From positions 1 through 36,333 of the IMG/VR virus record IMGVR_UViG_3300035199_000428: a DNA stretch of 36,333 nucleotides. One strand, given 5' to 3'. The translations under genes were made by a program, and so were the position numbers. Positions 6,491 to 14,317 of the stretch are shown piece after piece (the stretch's first letter is position 1; each line of letters begins with the position of its first letter). The notes under the pieces were generated by a model that did no database searches, was not told where the DNA came from, and saw only the letters and a list, made by a program, of their open reading frames with translations. This stretch comes from a virus.

Positions 6491-6598
6491 TTAGAAATTT
6501 AACAGAATTATTGTACCAATTGCCGCACTTAACAGTACCATACTTGTCAAGACAAACATAATCGCAATCTCTTTTATCCAATAAAACAGAATTTTCAT
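6491..6598 (-). CDS. Tiny membrane peptide (35 aa)
   Basis: Begins MKILFYWIKEIAIMFVLTSM and continues hydrophobic to LLNF. Its ATG follows the stop of the preceding gene after one base (TAAAATG), so translation is coupled. One membrane segment with a positively charged N side. Function unknown. Confidence 0.5.
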   Translation of the reverse strand: MKILFYWIKEIAIMFVLTSMVLLSAAIGTIILLNF

Positions 6599-6599
6599 T

Positions 6600-6773
6600 T
6601 TAACCCCACATTCCATTCATTTTGTTGAGATGAGAGAAATTATTATCGTATTCCTCGTCAATTTCCTTGAGACATCGTGTTGCCTCATTTTCAGCCTCTA
6701 ATGGGCCGAGGCCCTTTGCCCTGAGATACTTTACGATTTTGATCCAATCCTTGTCCATTTTCAAATCTGACAT
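6600..6773 (-). CDS. Small helical protein (57 aa)
   Basis: Begins MSDLKMDKDWIKIVKYL; the sequence GLGPLEAENEATRCLKEIDEEY looks like a helix pair. The ATG at 6773 is chosen for its GAAAGGAAAGAAA leader; an upstream ATG at 6827 is in the leader. First gene of its unit. No family recognised. Confidence 0.55.
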   Translation of the reverse strand: MSDLKMDKDWIKIVKYLRAKGLGPLEAENEATRCLKEIDEEYDNNFSHLNKMNGMWG

Positions 6774-6858
6774 TTTCTTTCCTTTCAAGTGTTTTGTTCG
6801 TTCAGTGTCTCTTAAACCTAATCCCATGATTCCAGTCGAACGTGTTTCTTATTCTGTT

Positions 6859-6886
6859 ATTGTACCAAAATTCAAACCGTTGTCAA
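6859..6886 (-). promoter_or_regulatory. Sigma70-type promoter
   Basis: TTGACA (6886-6881), 16-bp spacer, TACAAT (6864-6859). No CGATA and no boundary element upstream. Confidence 0.75.
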
Positions 6887-6891
6887 GTACC

Positions 6892-7101
6892 TTATTCGCA
6901 AGAAAATCTACCGTTACAGGTCACAGCTTCCCAGCTTGGCGGGGTCACTTCTTCAGTTGCGATAACCTCAGAGGCTTGTCTGTAAATCTTGCAGTATTCC
7001 TCTCCGTGTTCATTTTGAAACAAACGGTCACGGCTGATATACAGGTGCTTTTCTTCGCGTCCTGTGTTTGGGTTTTGAACTGTAACGTTGAAATACTTCA
7101 T
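6892..7101 (-). CDS. Small protein (69 aa)
   Basis: Begins MKYFNVTVQNPNTGREEKHL, a beta-hairpin-like start also seen in other small genes of this phage. Leader CACGAAAGGGAAACC. Monocistronic, with its promoter inside the 3' end of the upstream gene. No family recognised. Confidence 0.55.
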   Translation of the reverse strand: MKYFNVTVQNPNTGREEKHLYISRDRLFQNEHGEEYCKIYRQASEVIATEEVTPPSWEAVTCNGRFSCE

Positions 7102-7137
7102 GGTTTCCCTTTCGTGGTTGTTGTTTCTGATTCTCTT

Positions 7138-7166
7138 ATTTTAGCAAGATTGGAACTGGTTGTCAA
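7138..7166 (-). promoter_or_regulatory. Sigma70-type promoter inside upstream gene end
   Basis: TTGACA (7166-7161), 17-bp spacer, TAAAAT (7143-7138). The TAA stop of the upstream gene is the first three bases of the -10 box. Confidence 0.65.
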
Positions 7167-7338
7167 TCGCTCTTTGTTTCATAATCTCTTGAGCTTTCGA
7201 TTCGCAACCGCCGTCATTATGCCAGCGGGTTCCTTCGATAATCTTACCATCAAACTTTGCAACAAAGTGCCGAAAGTGTATCTTTACTACTTCGATACCG
7301 AATACGTTTCCGCCATTGTTGAATGTGATTTTAGTCAT
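7141..7338 (-). CDS. Small protein (65 aa)
   Basis: Begins MTKITFNNGGNVFGIEVVKI, with HFRHFVAKFDGKIIEGTRW next, probably a small beta domain. The start at 7338 follows CACGAAAGGAAATGAG; the upstream ATG at 7374 would be at the transcription start. Bounded by the promoter at 7381-7409. No family recognised. Confidence 0.55.
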   Translation of the reverse strand: MTKITFNNGGNVFGIEVVKIHFRHFVAKFDGKIIEGTRWHNDGGCESKAQEIMKQRAIDNQFQSC

Positions 7339-7380
7339 CTCATTTCCTTTCGTGTTATCATTGTTACTTGTCATGCTCTT

Positions 7381-7409
7381 AGTATATACTATATATCGGC
7401 AAAAGTCAA
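7381..7409 (-). promoter_or_regulatory. Sigma70-type promoter
   Basis: TTGACT (7409-7404), 17-bp spacer with CGATATATAG, TATACT (7386-7381). R6 starts 50 bp upstream. Confidence 0.7.
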
Positions 7410-7459
7410 TAGCTCACACCACTAATTCCGCGAGATTCCCCAAGATTTCCAAAGTAGTT

Positions 7460-7540
7460 GTAAGTCGTTACTGTATAAGGGTTTACGGAAATCGGGGCCC
7501 GCCCCTCTCGACCTAAACCTTTACCATATAAGGGTTTACG
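7460..7540. repeat. 81-bp boundary element R6
   Basis: GTAAGTCGTTA, AAGGGTTTACG, core GGGGCCCGCCCC, CCTAAACCTTTAC, AAGGGTTTACG. It contains the stop codon of the tiny gene at 7536. Confidence 0.92.
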
Positions 7541-7625
7541 AATATCTCATATACAATTCAAACGCATACAATCCTATCGCAACCCATAACCCAGAAACTA
7601 TAAGCCATTTTTGTAAGTTATTCAT
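7536..7625 (-). CDS. Tiny membrane peptide (29 aa)
   Basis: Begins MNNLQKWLIVSGLWVAIGLY, one transmembrane segment with a short polar end (MRYS). AAGGAAGAAGA precedes the ATG. Its TAA lies inside the last arm of R6. Last gene of the 8125 unit. Function unknown. Confidence 0.55.
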   Translation of the reverse strand: MNNLQKWLIVSGLWVAIGLYAFELYMRYS

Positions 7626-7674
7626 TCTTCTTCCTTTACTATAGAGCCGCACTAGGCGTATACATGGGGTAAGA

Positions 7675-7902
7675 CTATTCACCCCACGGGTTAGTCCATC
7701 GGATATGCTCTTGCTCTATCCATCCGAACCATCCATCATCCGAGCGTAAGTATACACTAGGGACACCGTTCATACAAGAGGGCGTGTCGAAGTCTTCCAT
7801 GTCAAACGTTGGGCCATGCTGTGCTATCCTCTCCTTGGTACGCTTATTGGCCTTGCTTGTTGGTACTATGTTCACACGTACTACGTTGTTGTGCCAGCTC
7901 AT
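7675..7902 (-). CDS. Small basic protein (75 aa)
   Basis: Begins MSWHNNVVRVNIVPTSKANK, with a Trp-rich C terminus (WFGWIEQEHIRWTNPW). Overlaps the stop of the 39-aa gene by ATGA; AGAGGTGAG serves as ribosome binding site. No family recognised. Confidence 0.55.
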   Translation of the reverse strand: MSWHNNVVRVNIVPTSKANKRTKERIAQHGPTFDMEDFDTPSCMNGVPSVYLRSDDGWFGWIEQEHIRWTNPWGE

Positions 7903-8018
7903 ATCTCACCTCTTTCATTGAACTCTGCGAACTCTTCCTCAACCCACTGTAGAAGGATTGCATTGTCTAAGCATTCCTCCGCAGCAAGTAGGTCATCCTC
8001 TGTAATGCGATCATTCAT
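7899..8018 (-). CDS. Small acidic protein (39 aa)
   Basis: Begins MNDRITEDDLLAAEECLDNA and is helical and very acidic. CGAAAGG sits 6 nt before the ATG. It is sandwiched between two other small genes in one unit, with a 4-bp overlap downstream. No family recognised. Confidence 0.5.
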   Translation of the reverse strand: MNDRITEDDLLAAEECLDNAILLQWVEEEFAEFNERGEI

Positions 8019-8020
8019 GG

Positions 8021-8125
8021 TTAGCCTTTCGCTTGTTGAACCATTGCACTCCAACGTGCAACACTGATGTGAATAGGACGCGGTTGATTGAACTGGATGT
8101 GTAGTTGTACTTGAGTGAGTGTCAT
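8021..8125 (-). CDS. Small protein (34 aa)
   Basis: Begins MTLTQVQLHIQFNQPRPIHI. AAGGGATAAGACA precedes the ATG, 15 nt after the predicted transcription start. First gene of a unit of four (8125, 8018, 7902, 7625). No family recognised. Confidence 0.5.
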   Translation of the reverse strand: MTLTQVQLHIQFNQPRPIHISVARWSAMVQQAKG

Positions 8126-8146
8126 TGTCTTATCCCTTATGCCCTC

Positions 8147-8174
8147 ATTATAACTAGTTATCGACACATTGCAA
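8147..8174 (-). promoter_or_regulatory. Sigma70-type promoter
   Basis: TTGCAA (8174-8169), 16-bp spacer with CGATAACTAG, TATAAT (8152-8147). R7 starts 40 bp upstream. Confidence 0.78.
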
Positions 8175-8214
8175 TAGGTATGGCTACTTATTCTGAAAGA
8201 TATCCGAGATAGCT

Positions 8215-8295
8215 GTAAGTCTTTACTGTGTAAGGGTTTACATCAACAGGGGCCCGCCCCTATCGCCCTAAAGCCTTTGGTAGTATAGGGTTATG
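8215..8295. repeat. 81-bp boundary element R7
   Basis: GTAAGTCTTTA, AAGGGTTTACA, core GGGGCCCGCCCC, CCTAAAGCCTTTG, TAGGGTTATG. The right half is the most diverged but keeps the spacing. Overlaps the stop of the gene at 8291. Confidence 0.88.
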
Positions 8296-8392
8296 ACCAC
8301 ATATCTCTGTCATCCTTTGTTGCCTTCCATATACCACGCCATACCATCACCACAACTATAGCCCATACAATCATAAACGTTGTAAAATACAT
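8291..8392 (-). CDS. Tiny membrane peptide (33 aa)
   Basis: Begins MYFTTFMIVWAIVVVMVW, a transmembrane segment, then a charged tail (KATKDDRDMWS). Starts one base after the preceding stop (TAAAATG). Ends inside element R7. Function unknown. Confidence 0.5.
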   Translation of the reverse strand: MYFTTFMIVWAIVVVMVWRGIWKATKDDRDMWS

Positions 8393-8393
8393 T

Positions 8394-8549
8394 TTAATAT
8401 CCTAAGTAGTTGAGTACCTCATAACCATAGTATTCCTGCTTATCGCCACGCTCTAGTGCGAACTCATGGAACAGGGCACCATGTGCCTCTAGTTCGAGGC
8501 GTGCTTCCTGTCGTGATACAATCGCTTCACATGCATCGTGGTAGTCCAT
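8394..8549 (-). CDS. Small acidic protein (51 aa)
   Basis: Begins MDYHDACEAIVSRQEARLEL. The ATG at 8549 follows GGGGGT, just past the stop of the preceding gene; an ATG at 8561 in the same frame has worse spacing. Ends YYGYEVLNYLGY. No family recognised. Confidence 0.5.
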   Translation of the reverse strand: MDYHDACEAIVSRQEARLELEAHGALFHEFALERGDKQEYYGYEVLNYLGY

Positions 8550-8550
8550 A

Positions 8551-8820
8551 TCAACCCCCATTCTCTTCGGTCCAAGTCTTACCATTGGCGTCACATGACA
8601 GCCGTACAGTCTCTCGCTTAGTACTAGGAAAGCCATTCATTATGAACTGATGTGTCGCAGCAATACCACCTGCGAATCTCTTACCATCCTGTGTAGTGAA
8701 TGACCAACACGTACCTTCCTTCTTGATATCAGTACAACCAATACCTTGTAGGTCTTTGATAGTCTCAGTTACAATAGTGCGAACTTGTCTTACTCTCTTC
8801 ATAGCTTCAATGGTTGTCAT
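8551..8820 (-). CDS. Small protein (89 aa)
   Basis: Begins MTTIEAMKRVRQVRTIVTET, a basic helix, then a likely beta domain (CWSFTTQDGKRFAGG). AAGGAGTTATC precedes the ATG at 8820; an upstream in-frame ATG at 8895 would overlap the 63-aa gene. Second gene of the 9022 unit. No family recognised. Confidence 0.55.
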   Translation of the reverse strand: MTTIEAMKRVRQVRTIVTETIKDLQGIGCTDIKKEGTCWSFTTQDGKRFAGGIAATHQFIMNGFPSTKRETVRLSCDANGKTWTEENGG

Positions 8821-8830
8821 GATAACTCCT

Positions 8831-9022
8831 TTACTTAGTGGGTAACGTGGTGCAACGGGATAACTTAGTGATTGCATTATAGCAGTCACCCTCACTCTTG
8901 CAATAGTAAACGTATGTTTGTTTGTTACGTGTGATGTCTACCTTATAGCCAGCCGCTACCTTATAGATGTGTGCTGAGTAACCACCGTTCCTTGTACTGT
9001 ATACTGAGTTGACCTTGATCAT
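8831..9022 (-). CDS. Small protein (63 aa)
   Basis: Begins MIKVNSVYSTRNGGYSAHIY, basic and aromatic-rich with three Cys in the C-terminal half. The start at 9022 follows CCAAAGGGAAACACA. First gene of its unit. No family recognised. Confidence 0.55.
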   Translation of the reverse strand: MIKVNSVYSTRNGGYSAHIYKVAAGYKVDITRNKQTYVYYCKSEGDCYNAITKLSRCTTLPTK

Positions 9023-9061
9023 TGTGTTTCCCTTTGGTGTGTTGTTGTTTGTCATGCCCTT

Positions 9062-9090
9062 ATTATATACATAGTATCGTCATGAGTCAA
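9062..9090 (-). promoter_or_regulatory. Sigma70-type promoter
   Basis: TTGACT (9090-9085), 17-bp spacer with CGATACTATG, TATAAT (9067-9062). R8 starts 50 bp upstream. This is the rightmost leftward promoter. Confidence 0.75.
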
Positions 9091-9140
9091 CAGCATGAGC
9101 CACTAATTCTCAAAGAATAACAAAGAATAACAGAATAGAT

Positions 9141-9221
9141 GTAAGTCGTTGTCACATAAGGGTTTACGGCGTTCGGGGCCCTCCTTTATGGGCATAAACC
9201 CTTCTGAGATATGGGTTTACG
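9141..9221. repeat. 81-bp boundary element R8
   Basis: GTAAGTCGTTG, AAGGGTTTACG, core GGGGCCCTCCTT (degenerate), CATAAACCCTTC, ATGGGTTTACG. Last copy before the divergent junction. Confidence 0.88.
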
Positions 9222-9225
9222 TCAT

Positions 9226-9898
9226 TTTTTCAAAATAATGACCCCATAGGTTATATCTTCAGGTTTTTTTTGTATCTTGCCCTTAAAAAAAGCGGGGGTG
9301 GTTGAGAAACAATTCACTCACGCTCAAGGGATGTCTTTGCCAATCTATAACCATCGCCCTAAATGTGTGTTTTTTGTCTCGCTCCTTCTAGCTTCTGAAA
9401 AATCGCCCTCGAATAAGGTGTAGCTACAACACCCCCTTTTATGCTTCCAAGCAATACGATGCTACGGAGCATATAAGGTATCTAGTAGTAAGCAATTTGT
9501 CAGCGGTTATTGCTTCGTGGTCTGGATCGAGAGGGGAAACTCAACGCTCGGCCATTTCTGGGCCACAGCTTGCTGTTACCAGCATCCAACGCTGTCCAAA
9601 ATTTACTGGGATTGTGTCTGTCCCAGGTGCAACTTCTACCCATCGCCCATTTCCTCTCACTCATCTTCCGTACAGATCCTGTACCATAGAGCCGGTAGGC
9701 CATAAACCCCGGTGATTCTTTTGTTTGGCCATAATTTAAAAGTTCATAGGTTCTTGATACCCTCTAAAAGGGTTCTGATTACTATATTTTATACAAAATC
9801 GCCCTAAACTCCAAAACAAAATTGGAAAAATAGTCCCTTTGGTGTATTATATACTGTAGAACAATCTAATTGACCTCTTTATCAATGGGAATGTGACA
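9226..9898. other. Non-coding divergent junction with hairpins
   Basis: About 670 bases between leftward and rightward genes. Short frames around 9497-9715 are open on both strands but have no ribosome binding site, and the local base composition is richer in G+C than the flanks. Perfect short hairpins include TGCTG/CAGCA (9571-9584), CTGGGA/TCCCAG (9606-9626), GTACAG/CTGTAC (9670-9684) and ACCCT/AGGGT (9759-9773). ATCGCCCT occurs three times (9353, 9402, 9798). Candidate for a structured RNA, an origin or a regulatory hub; none is proven. Confidence 0.5.
9417..9440. terminator. Possible weak terminator hairpin
   Basis: GGTGT / ACACC stem with 7-nt loop, flanked by AA and by CCCTTTT, so the stem can extend to AAGG / CCTT. 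It could act on plus-strand transcripts. Confidence 0.35.
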
Positions 9899-10051
9899 AT
9901 GAAAGCAAAAAACAACAAGAAAAACCCCTCACAGTGCACCATCCAAGTCGAGTGTAAGGCAACGGCGTCTCTAAATGAGAAGACTAAGGAAGAATTACAG
10001 GAAGAAGACAAGCCCCTCAAGGAAATACTAGATGACCCAAATAGCAACTAA
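9899..10051 (+). CDS. Small charged protein (50 aa)
   Basis: Begins MKAKNNKKNPSQCTIQVECK: Lys-rich N terminus, then a Glu-rich helical C-terminal half. First rightward gene. A TATA-like element TATTATATACT near 9845 could be its promoter. It overlaps the next gene by 20 bp. No family recognised. Confidence 0.45.
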   Translation: MKAKNNKKNPSQCTIQVECKATASLNEKTKEELQEEDKPLKEILDDPNSN

Positions 10052-11390
10052 CTCTTCTGCTCAAAGTGCTGGTCAGTATGACGACACTTCTGGGTATATC
10101 AAGCTATTACCTCTGCTAGATGCAGATGGCACCTCCTATCTTAAGCGGGTCCACAGTTTTTTTGCTTATACAACAACAGAAAGTGATCTTCTCCAGAACA
10201 ATATCCCCCTAGGGCAAAATTTCTTCTATACTGTTCATCAATATTCTTTGACTGGAGTGAATTATGAGATAGAAGCTCTTGAAAAAGGGATTGGGGAGCT
10301 TAAAAAAATAGGGGATGACTACTTTCTGGTCAGGGAGAACACTTTTGAGGAATTTACCAAAACAGACGGACTCACTGATTCTCTCTACGGGACAGGATTT
10401 TTAATTTTTGACTCTTCTAAGTACGTTTGTGTTTCTTCTTATATCCCAACAAACTACATTCAGCTCTGTGCTTCTGCCGACTCCGTTATCTGCACAACGG
10501 AACCTTACAATCCTGTACCTATCGAATTAGCAGAAAACGCCGTCTTAGGTCGTACAAACGGTCAGATTGAATCACTAGATCACACGAAGATCCATCAGAT
10601 TCTTGGATATGAAAGCCCACTTAAAAATGTTTCCGACGCTAATGAACCAATACTGCTTAATACTGAACGATTAGAAGTATTAGGGGGAGACTCTCATATT
10701 GGATGTAGACAATTACAACTTAGAACTCGAAACACTAGACCAGAGACTAAAGCAAAAGGATATTTAATTTTTAATGAGGCTAAGAGAGCTTTTGAGGGTT
10801 ACGACGGAAGTGAGTGGCGTCAATTGCAGTGGTTTGAAGGTTCGCAACAAATGAGATCAGAAGAAGTCGTTGAAACCGCGACCACAATCACGACTACAAC
10901 TACAACAACCGTAGCTCCAGCTTTAGGTATTAGAATATTAACTCCAGGAGCAGCGGTTTATGGAACTGTAAGTGATGTGGCAACAATAACTGTAGAAATT
11001 ACAGGAGAAGGATATAATCATTGGCATTGGAGTTTGGATAGTCCGGTTGTAGGAGGAGACACTCCACCAGATAGTGAAAAAATGGTTACAGAGGGAACTG
11101 GACCAGAGACGATAACAGGAATAACGGAAGGAGTCCATACCATATATGTTGCACTAGTTGATAGTTATCATAATTTAGTCTCCCCTTATGTAACAGACAG
11201 TCACTCGTTTGTTATTGGGGGTGATCCAATTGCTATAACAACTACAACAGCAGCACCCACAACAACTACTACCACTTCTGCACCTACGACCACAACTACT
11301 ACTACAGCAGCTCCAGCACCTCCAGTGGCTTATGTTAACACTTTACCCAGATATTTCTGGGATGGATCTTCTTGGAAACCCTTGCGATAA
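10032..11390 (+). CDS. Thr-linker virion/fibre protein with Ig-like domain
   Basis: 452 aa. Residues 1-235 are of unknown fold. KGYLIFNEAKRAFEGYDGS (242-260) is the short motif typical of phage fibre and appendage proteins. Two Thr-rich linkers (284-293 and 402-427) flank a probable Ig-like domain (298-397) containing ILTPGAAVYGTVSDVATITV. The C terminus YFWDGSSWKPL echoes the fibre motif. The same (T)n-AP linkers occur in the 1833-aa protein at 30332, so both are probably surface-exposed virion parts. AAGGAAATACTAG precedes the ATG. Confidence 0.55.
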   Translation: MTQIATNSSAQSAGQYDDTSGYIKLLPLLDADGTSYLKRVHSFFAYTTTESDLLQNNIPLGQNFFYTVHQYSLTGVNYEIEALEKGIGELKKIGDDYFLVRENTFEEFTKTDGLTDSLYGTGFLIFDSSKYVCVSSYIPTNYIQLCASADSVICTTEPYNPVPIELAENAVLGRTNGQIESLDHTKIHQILGYESPLKNVSDANEPILLNTERLEVLGGDSHIGCRQLQLRTRNTRPETKAKGYLIFNEAKRAFEGYDGSEWRQLQWFEGSQQMRSEEVVETATTITTTTTTTVAPALGIRILTPGAAVYGTVSDVATITVEITGEGYNHWHWSLDSPVVGGDTPPDSEKMVTEGTGPETITGITEGVHTIYVALVDSYHNLVSPYVTDSHSFVIGGDPIAITTTTAAPTTTTTTSAPTTTTTTTAAPAPPVAYVNTLPRYFWDGSSWKPLR

Positions 11391-11394
11391 TAAT

Positions 11395-11904
11395 ATGAAA
11401 ATTCCAAAGGATATGACAGAAATTGAGGTTATTGACCAAATAGAAAAGGTCTGTAACCGAATCGCCCCTAGGTATACCTTCTATGGATACACCCTAGACG
11501 ACATAAAACAAGAATCCTTTATAATTTGTATGGAAGCCCTCAAAAGATATGATAATTCTCGCCCTCTTGAAAACTTCCTCTCAGTAAATCTGTCTAATCG
11601 CCTTAAGAATTTCGTTAGAGACAATCATTTCATCCATTATGACGATGGTGATAGAGTTAGAGTTCTAAAACCCGCCCAATTAGAACACGAAAACGCCGTC
11701 GTAGATGAAAAAGAAGACAATGTCTCCTACGATTCAATAGAATACAAAAATATGGCCGAAATTATCGATGTGAAGATACCGGCGGCAATAAGATTGGATT
11801 ATTTGAGGATGATAAATGATGTCTATATAACGAAACAGCGACGAGAAGAGATAATTGAAACTATCAACGAGATTTTACAGGAGCATGGCTATGAAGATGG
11901 GTAG
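11395..11904 (+). CDS. Late-transcription sigma factor, gp55-like
   Basis: 169 aa, close to T4 gp55 in size (185 aa). Residues 10-78 look like sigma70 region 2: YTLDDIKQESFIICMEALKR, then RPLENFLSVNLSNRLKNFV, matching the D-x-x-Q-E-x-x-x-x-x-x-A core helix. Such factors bind host RNA polymerase and direct it to late promoters with only a -10-like box. The TGTGTATAAT motif ahead of late genes is a candidate target. The ATG at 11395, right after the previous stop, is preferred over ATGs at 11332 and 11362 inside the upstream gene. Confidence 0.7.
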   Translation: MKIPKDMTEIEVIDQIEKVCNRIAPRYTFYGYTLDDIKQESFIICMEALKRYDNSRPLENFLSVNLSNRLKNFVRDNHFIHYDDGDRVRVLKPAQLEHENAVVDEKEDNVSYDSIEYKNMAEIIDVKIPAAIRLDYLRMINDVYITKQRREEIIETINEILQEHGYEDG

Positions 11905-12703
11905 AATCTCCAAGGGAGAGGAAAAATTCATTAGGGAAAATTTAAATCTCGGTTTTGAAGAACTAGCAACCGAACTTGACCGAGAACCAGAGAGTGTTTT
12001 CGGTTTTATTAAGAAAAAAGTTGCCAAGGGCGATTTTCCTAATCCACACTGGATGGAAGAACCAGATTCAGAGGAACAAGCACAGTTTGATTTGACATAT
12101 AGACCTTATTGGAACGAGTTGAAGTTACAATTTACCGAGGGCGAATTAGAATTATTTAAATATCACTGGGCAAGAATCATTTCGCAGTTTAGGGACGACG
12201 TGATTCCGACAGAAGAACTACAAGTAGTTGATCTTATAAAATTAGAACTGCTGATGAATCGATCACTTAAGTACAACAAGGAGAACATAGAGCAGATTTC
12301 TCAGTTTGAGGGTCTTATTAACAATCTTAGGGCGGTTGACGTAGATCAGCAAGATAGGGATGAGATTTTTAACCTAGAGCGGCAGGTGGCATCCTTGAAG
12401 GCGTCACAGGAATCCCTGAATAAGGACTATCGTGAGCTACAAACTAAAAAAAACTCAATGTTAAAAGAAATGAAGGCAACTCGTGAACAGAGAGTCAAGC
12501 GTTTAGAGGATAGCAAGCAAAGTTTTGTGGGTTGGTTGGCTTATTTGGTTAGTAATCCAGATGTTGCAAGAAGTTATGGTGTAGAAATGGAAAAAATGCG
12601 TCTTGCTATGCAAAAACAAAAGGAGAGATTGTCGGAATACCATAAATATCAGGACGATTTGGTAGATCAACCGTTTTTGACTCCAGATACGGTAAAAGAA
12701 TAA
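11894..12703 (+). CDS. HTH plus coiled-coil protein; possible small terminase
   Basis: 269 aa. Residues 5-45 form a homeodomain-like HTH (EEKFIRENLNLGFEELATEL, then EPESVFGFIKKK). A long charged coiled coil spans about 140-215. An HTH followed by a coiled coil suits a DNA-recognising small terminase subunit, but TerL is 5.6 kb away behind other genes, so this is tentative. The ATG at 11894 is seven bases after AGGAG; ATGs at 11855 and 11888 are worse placed. It overlaps the sigma gene by 11 bp and kdsB by one base. Confidence 0.45.
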   Translation, partial: KMGRISKGEEKFIRENLNLGFEELATELDREPESVFGFIKKKVAKGDFPNPHWMEEPDSEEQAQFDLTYRPYWNELKLQFTEGELELFKYHWARIISQFRDDVIPTEELQVVDLIKLELLMNRSLKYNKENIEQISQFEGLINNLRAVDVDQQDRDEIFNLERQVASLKASQESLNKDYRELQTKKNSMLKEMKATREQRVKRLEDSKQSFVGWLAYLVSNPDVARSYGVEMEKMRLAMQKQKERLSEYHKYQDDLVDQPFLTPDTVKE

Positions 12704-13401
12704 TGAATCCTTTAATAATTATCCCAAGCAGAAAAAATAGCAAAAGACTACCAAACAAACCAATGGTAGAGTTTGCTGGAAAAACACTTATTAGACATGT
12801 GTGGGAAAAAGCAATCGATACTGGATATACCACATTGGTAGCGACAGATTCACAAGAGATTAAAGATCACGTAGAGTCATTTGGGGGAGTTTGTTATATA
12901 ACATCATCTAAGCATAGATGTGGAACAGATAGAGTCAGGGAGGCAGCAAGTATTCATGGAGTAAAAGGTTATGATGCTATCATAAATTTACAAGGTGATC
13001 TCCCCTTTATTGACCCTGAACAAATAATCAAATCAACGATCCCATTGAATGATGGTTTTGATGTAGGAACCTTGATTTGCAAAATGGAAGATACAGAAAG
13101 AAGTAATAAAAACTGTGTGAAAGCAATATGCAGTAAACTTGAGAATGAATTGGTATACTTTTGTCATTGGTTTTTAAGGGCTTCTTTAGAATATGGATAT
13201 CATCATGTTGGGGTTTATTCCTTTAAACCAGAGACCTTGGAAATACCTCTTAGTCCTAGTAAGCATGAGGTAATAGAGGATCTTGAGCAGTTAAGGTTTA
13301 TTGAAAACGGAATGACTATAAGTGCTGTAAAAATAAACAAAATAATAAAAGAGGTCAACACGCCAGGGGATATATACAGTATCACAGAGGAATTGCGATG
13401 A
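12703..13401 (+). CDS. kdsB: CMP-Kdo synthetase (KdsB)
   Basis: 232 aa. 3-deoxy-manno-octulosonate cytidylyltransferase: CTP + Kdo gives CMP-Kdo, the activated sugar for LPS inner core and some capsules. Family motifs: IPSRKNSKRLPNKP (7-20), VATDS, CGTDRV (73-78), INLQGDLPFIDPEQI, YHHVGVYSF, LEQLRFIENG and NTPGDI. Slightly shorter than bacterial KdsB (about 250). Overlaps the HTH gene (TAATG) and the next gene (ATGA). The activated sugar is probably used by the transferase encoded directly downstream. Confidence 0.9.
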   Translation: MNPLIIIPSRKNSKRLPNKPMVEFAGKTLIRHVWEKAIDTGYTTLVATDSQEIKDHVESFGGVCYITSSKHRCGTDRVREAASIHGVKGYDAIINLQGDLPFIDPEQIIKSTIPLNDGFDVGTLICKMEDTERSNKNCVKAICSKLENELVYFCHWFLRASLEYGYHHVGVYSFKPETLEIPLSPSKHEVIEDLEQLRFIENGMTISAVKINKIIKEVNTPGDIYSITEELR

Positions 13402-14315
13402 AGATAACGATACCAAGATATTCAACAAATTATAACCTAAACCCTTTTGATAAAGATGAAGATGTACAAAAGTATGGATTAACCTATGTAGAAAGTTTAG
13501 ATTCAGATTTTACTGTATACTGGGGATTAAATACAACAAGACTCAATGTTCACAATAAATATGGAGTTATGGAAACTGGATATTTCAATAACGCTGCCTT
13601 TATTGATACACTTGGTGGATACCAGAATAGCTCTTTAAACACAAAATATGCTTACGACGAGATATCGAATTTTAATCTTACTGGTAGAAAATCCGCTAAA
13701 GAAATCATATCGTCCCTCAAGCCATTTATGCAGTCAAAGTTTAATCCAGTACACGGAAGAAAAGAGGCTTTTGATCAACACATAGTGTTAGCCTGTCAAA
13801 ATCCTGCTGATAGATCCATAACATACCCATATTCACGAAAAGTATATATGGATTTTGTAGAGAAGTGTTGTAAATTTTACGGAAATAACCTGTTTGTAAA
13901 ACTACACCCTTGGAATAGTAATGAAGCAGCCGCTCCATTTTATGAAATAGCAAAAAAACACGACTGCGAAATAGATAAGTGCCACTTGTCTCTATTAGAA
14001 GGTAAAGAATTTGTAATATCTTTTAACTCTACCATAGCTGTGGATTGCTGCTTATTAAATACACCACACGTAAACTATGCTTTAGGCACGTTCTGGAATT
14101 GTTTCGGAGTTCATTTCAGCAATCATACATTTCCAAAAGCTATAAAGAGACTGGAAAACTATCAAAAACTTCCAGATTTCCTAATACACAAGTATTGCTT
14201 TAACAAGAACATGGATAAAGACCTGTACATGAATATGTTAAACCATTATTCGTCAAGCAATGATATTTTTCCTATGATTGATGCATTTTCATATGCAAAT
14301 AACATAAAAGGTTAA
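13398..14315 (+). CDS. KpsC/KpsS-like capsule (Kdo) glycosyltransferase
   Basis: 305 aa. The C-terminal half has NLFVKLHPWN (about 170-180) and FVISFNSTIAVDCCLLNTPH (about 211-230), the pattern of the capsule polysaccharide KpsC/KpsS family (beta-Kdo transferases, GT-B-like), where a His-Pro motif and a S-x-x-x-x-E/D loop bind CMP-Kdo. Direct coupling to kdsB (ATGA) supports Kdo transfer. Acceptor unknown: host surface glycan or a phage glycan. Homology is by motif only. Confidence 0.6.
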   Translation: MKITIPRYSTNYNLNPFDKDEDVQKYGLTYVESLDSDFTVYWGLNTTRLNVHNKYGVMETGYFNNAAFIDTLGGYQNSSLNTKYAYDEISNFNLTGRKSAKEIISSLKPFMQSKFNPVHGRKEAFDQHIVLACQNPADRSITYPYSRKVYMDFVEKCCKFYGNNLFVKLHPWNSNEAAAPFYEIAKKHDCEIDKCHLSLLEGKEFVISFNSTIAVDCCLLNTPHVNYALGTFWNCFGVHFSNHTFPKAIKRLENYQKLPDFLIHKYCFNKNMDKDLYMNMLNHYSSSNDIFPMIDAFSYANNIKG

Positions 14316-14317
14316 AC

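Noticed and set aside
6667-7425. 252-codon rightward open frame
   Set aside because: It runs opposite several leftward genes that have promoters and ribosome sites; it has no start signal of its own and an unlikely composition.
9328-9420. 30-codon rightward frame beginning MSLPIYNHRP
   Set aside because: AAGGG abuts the ATG with no spacing and no conserved features are visible.
9497-9715. Overlapping small genes on both strands
   Set aside because: Three frames are open at once with no ribosome sites; this is expected from stop-poor, GC-richer DNA, not from coding.
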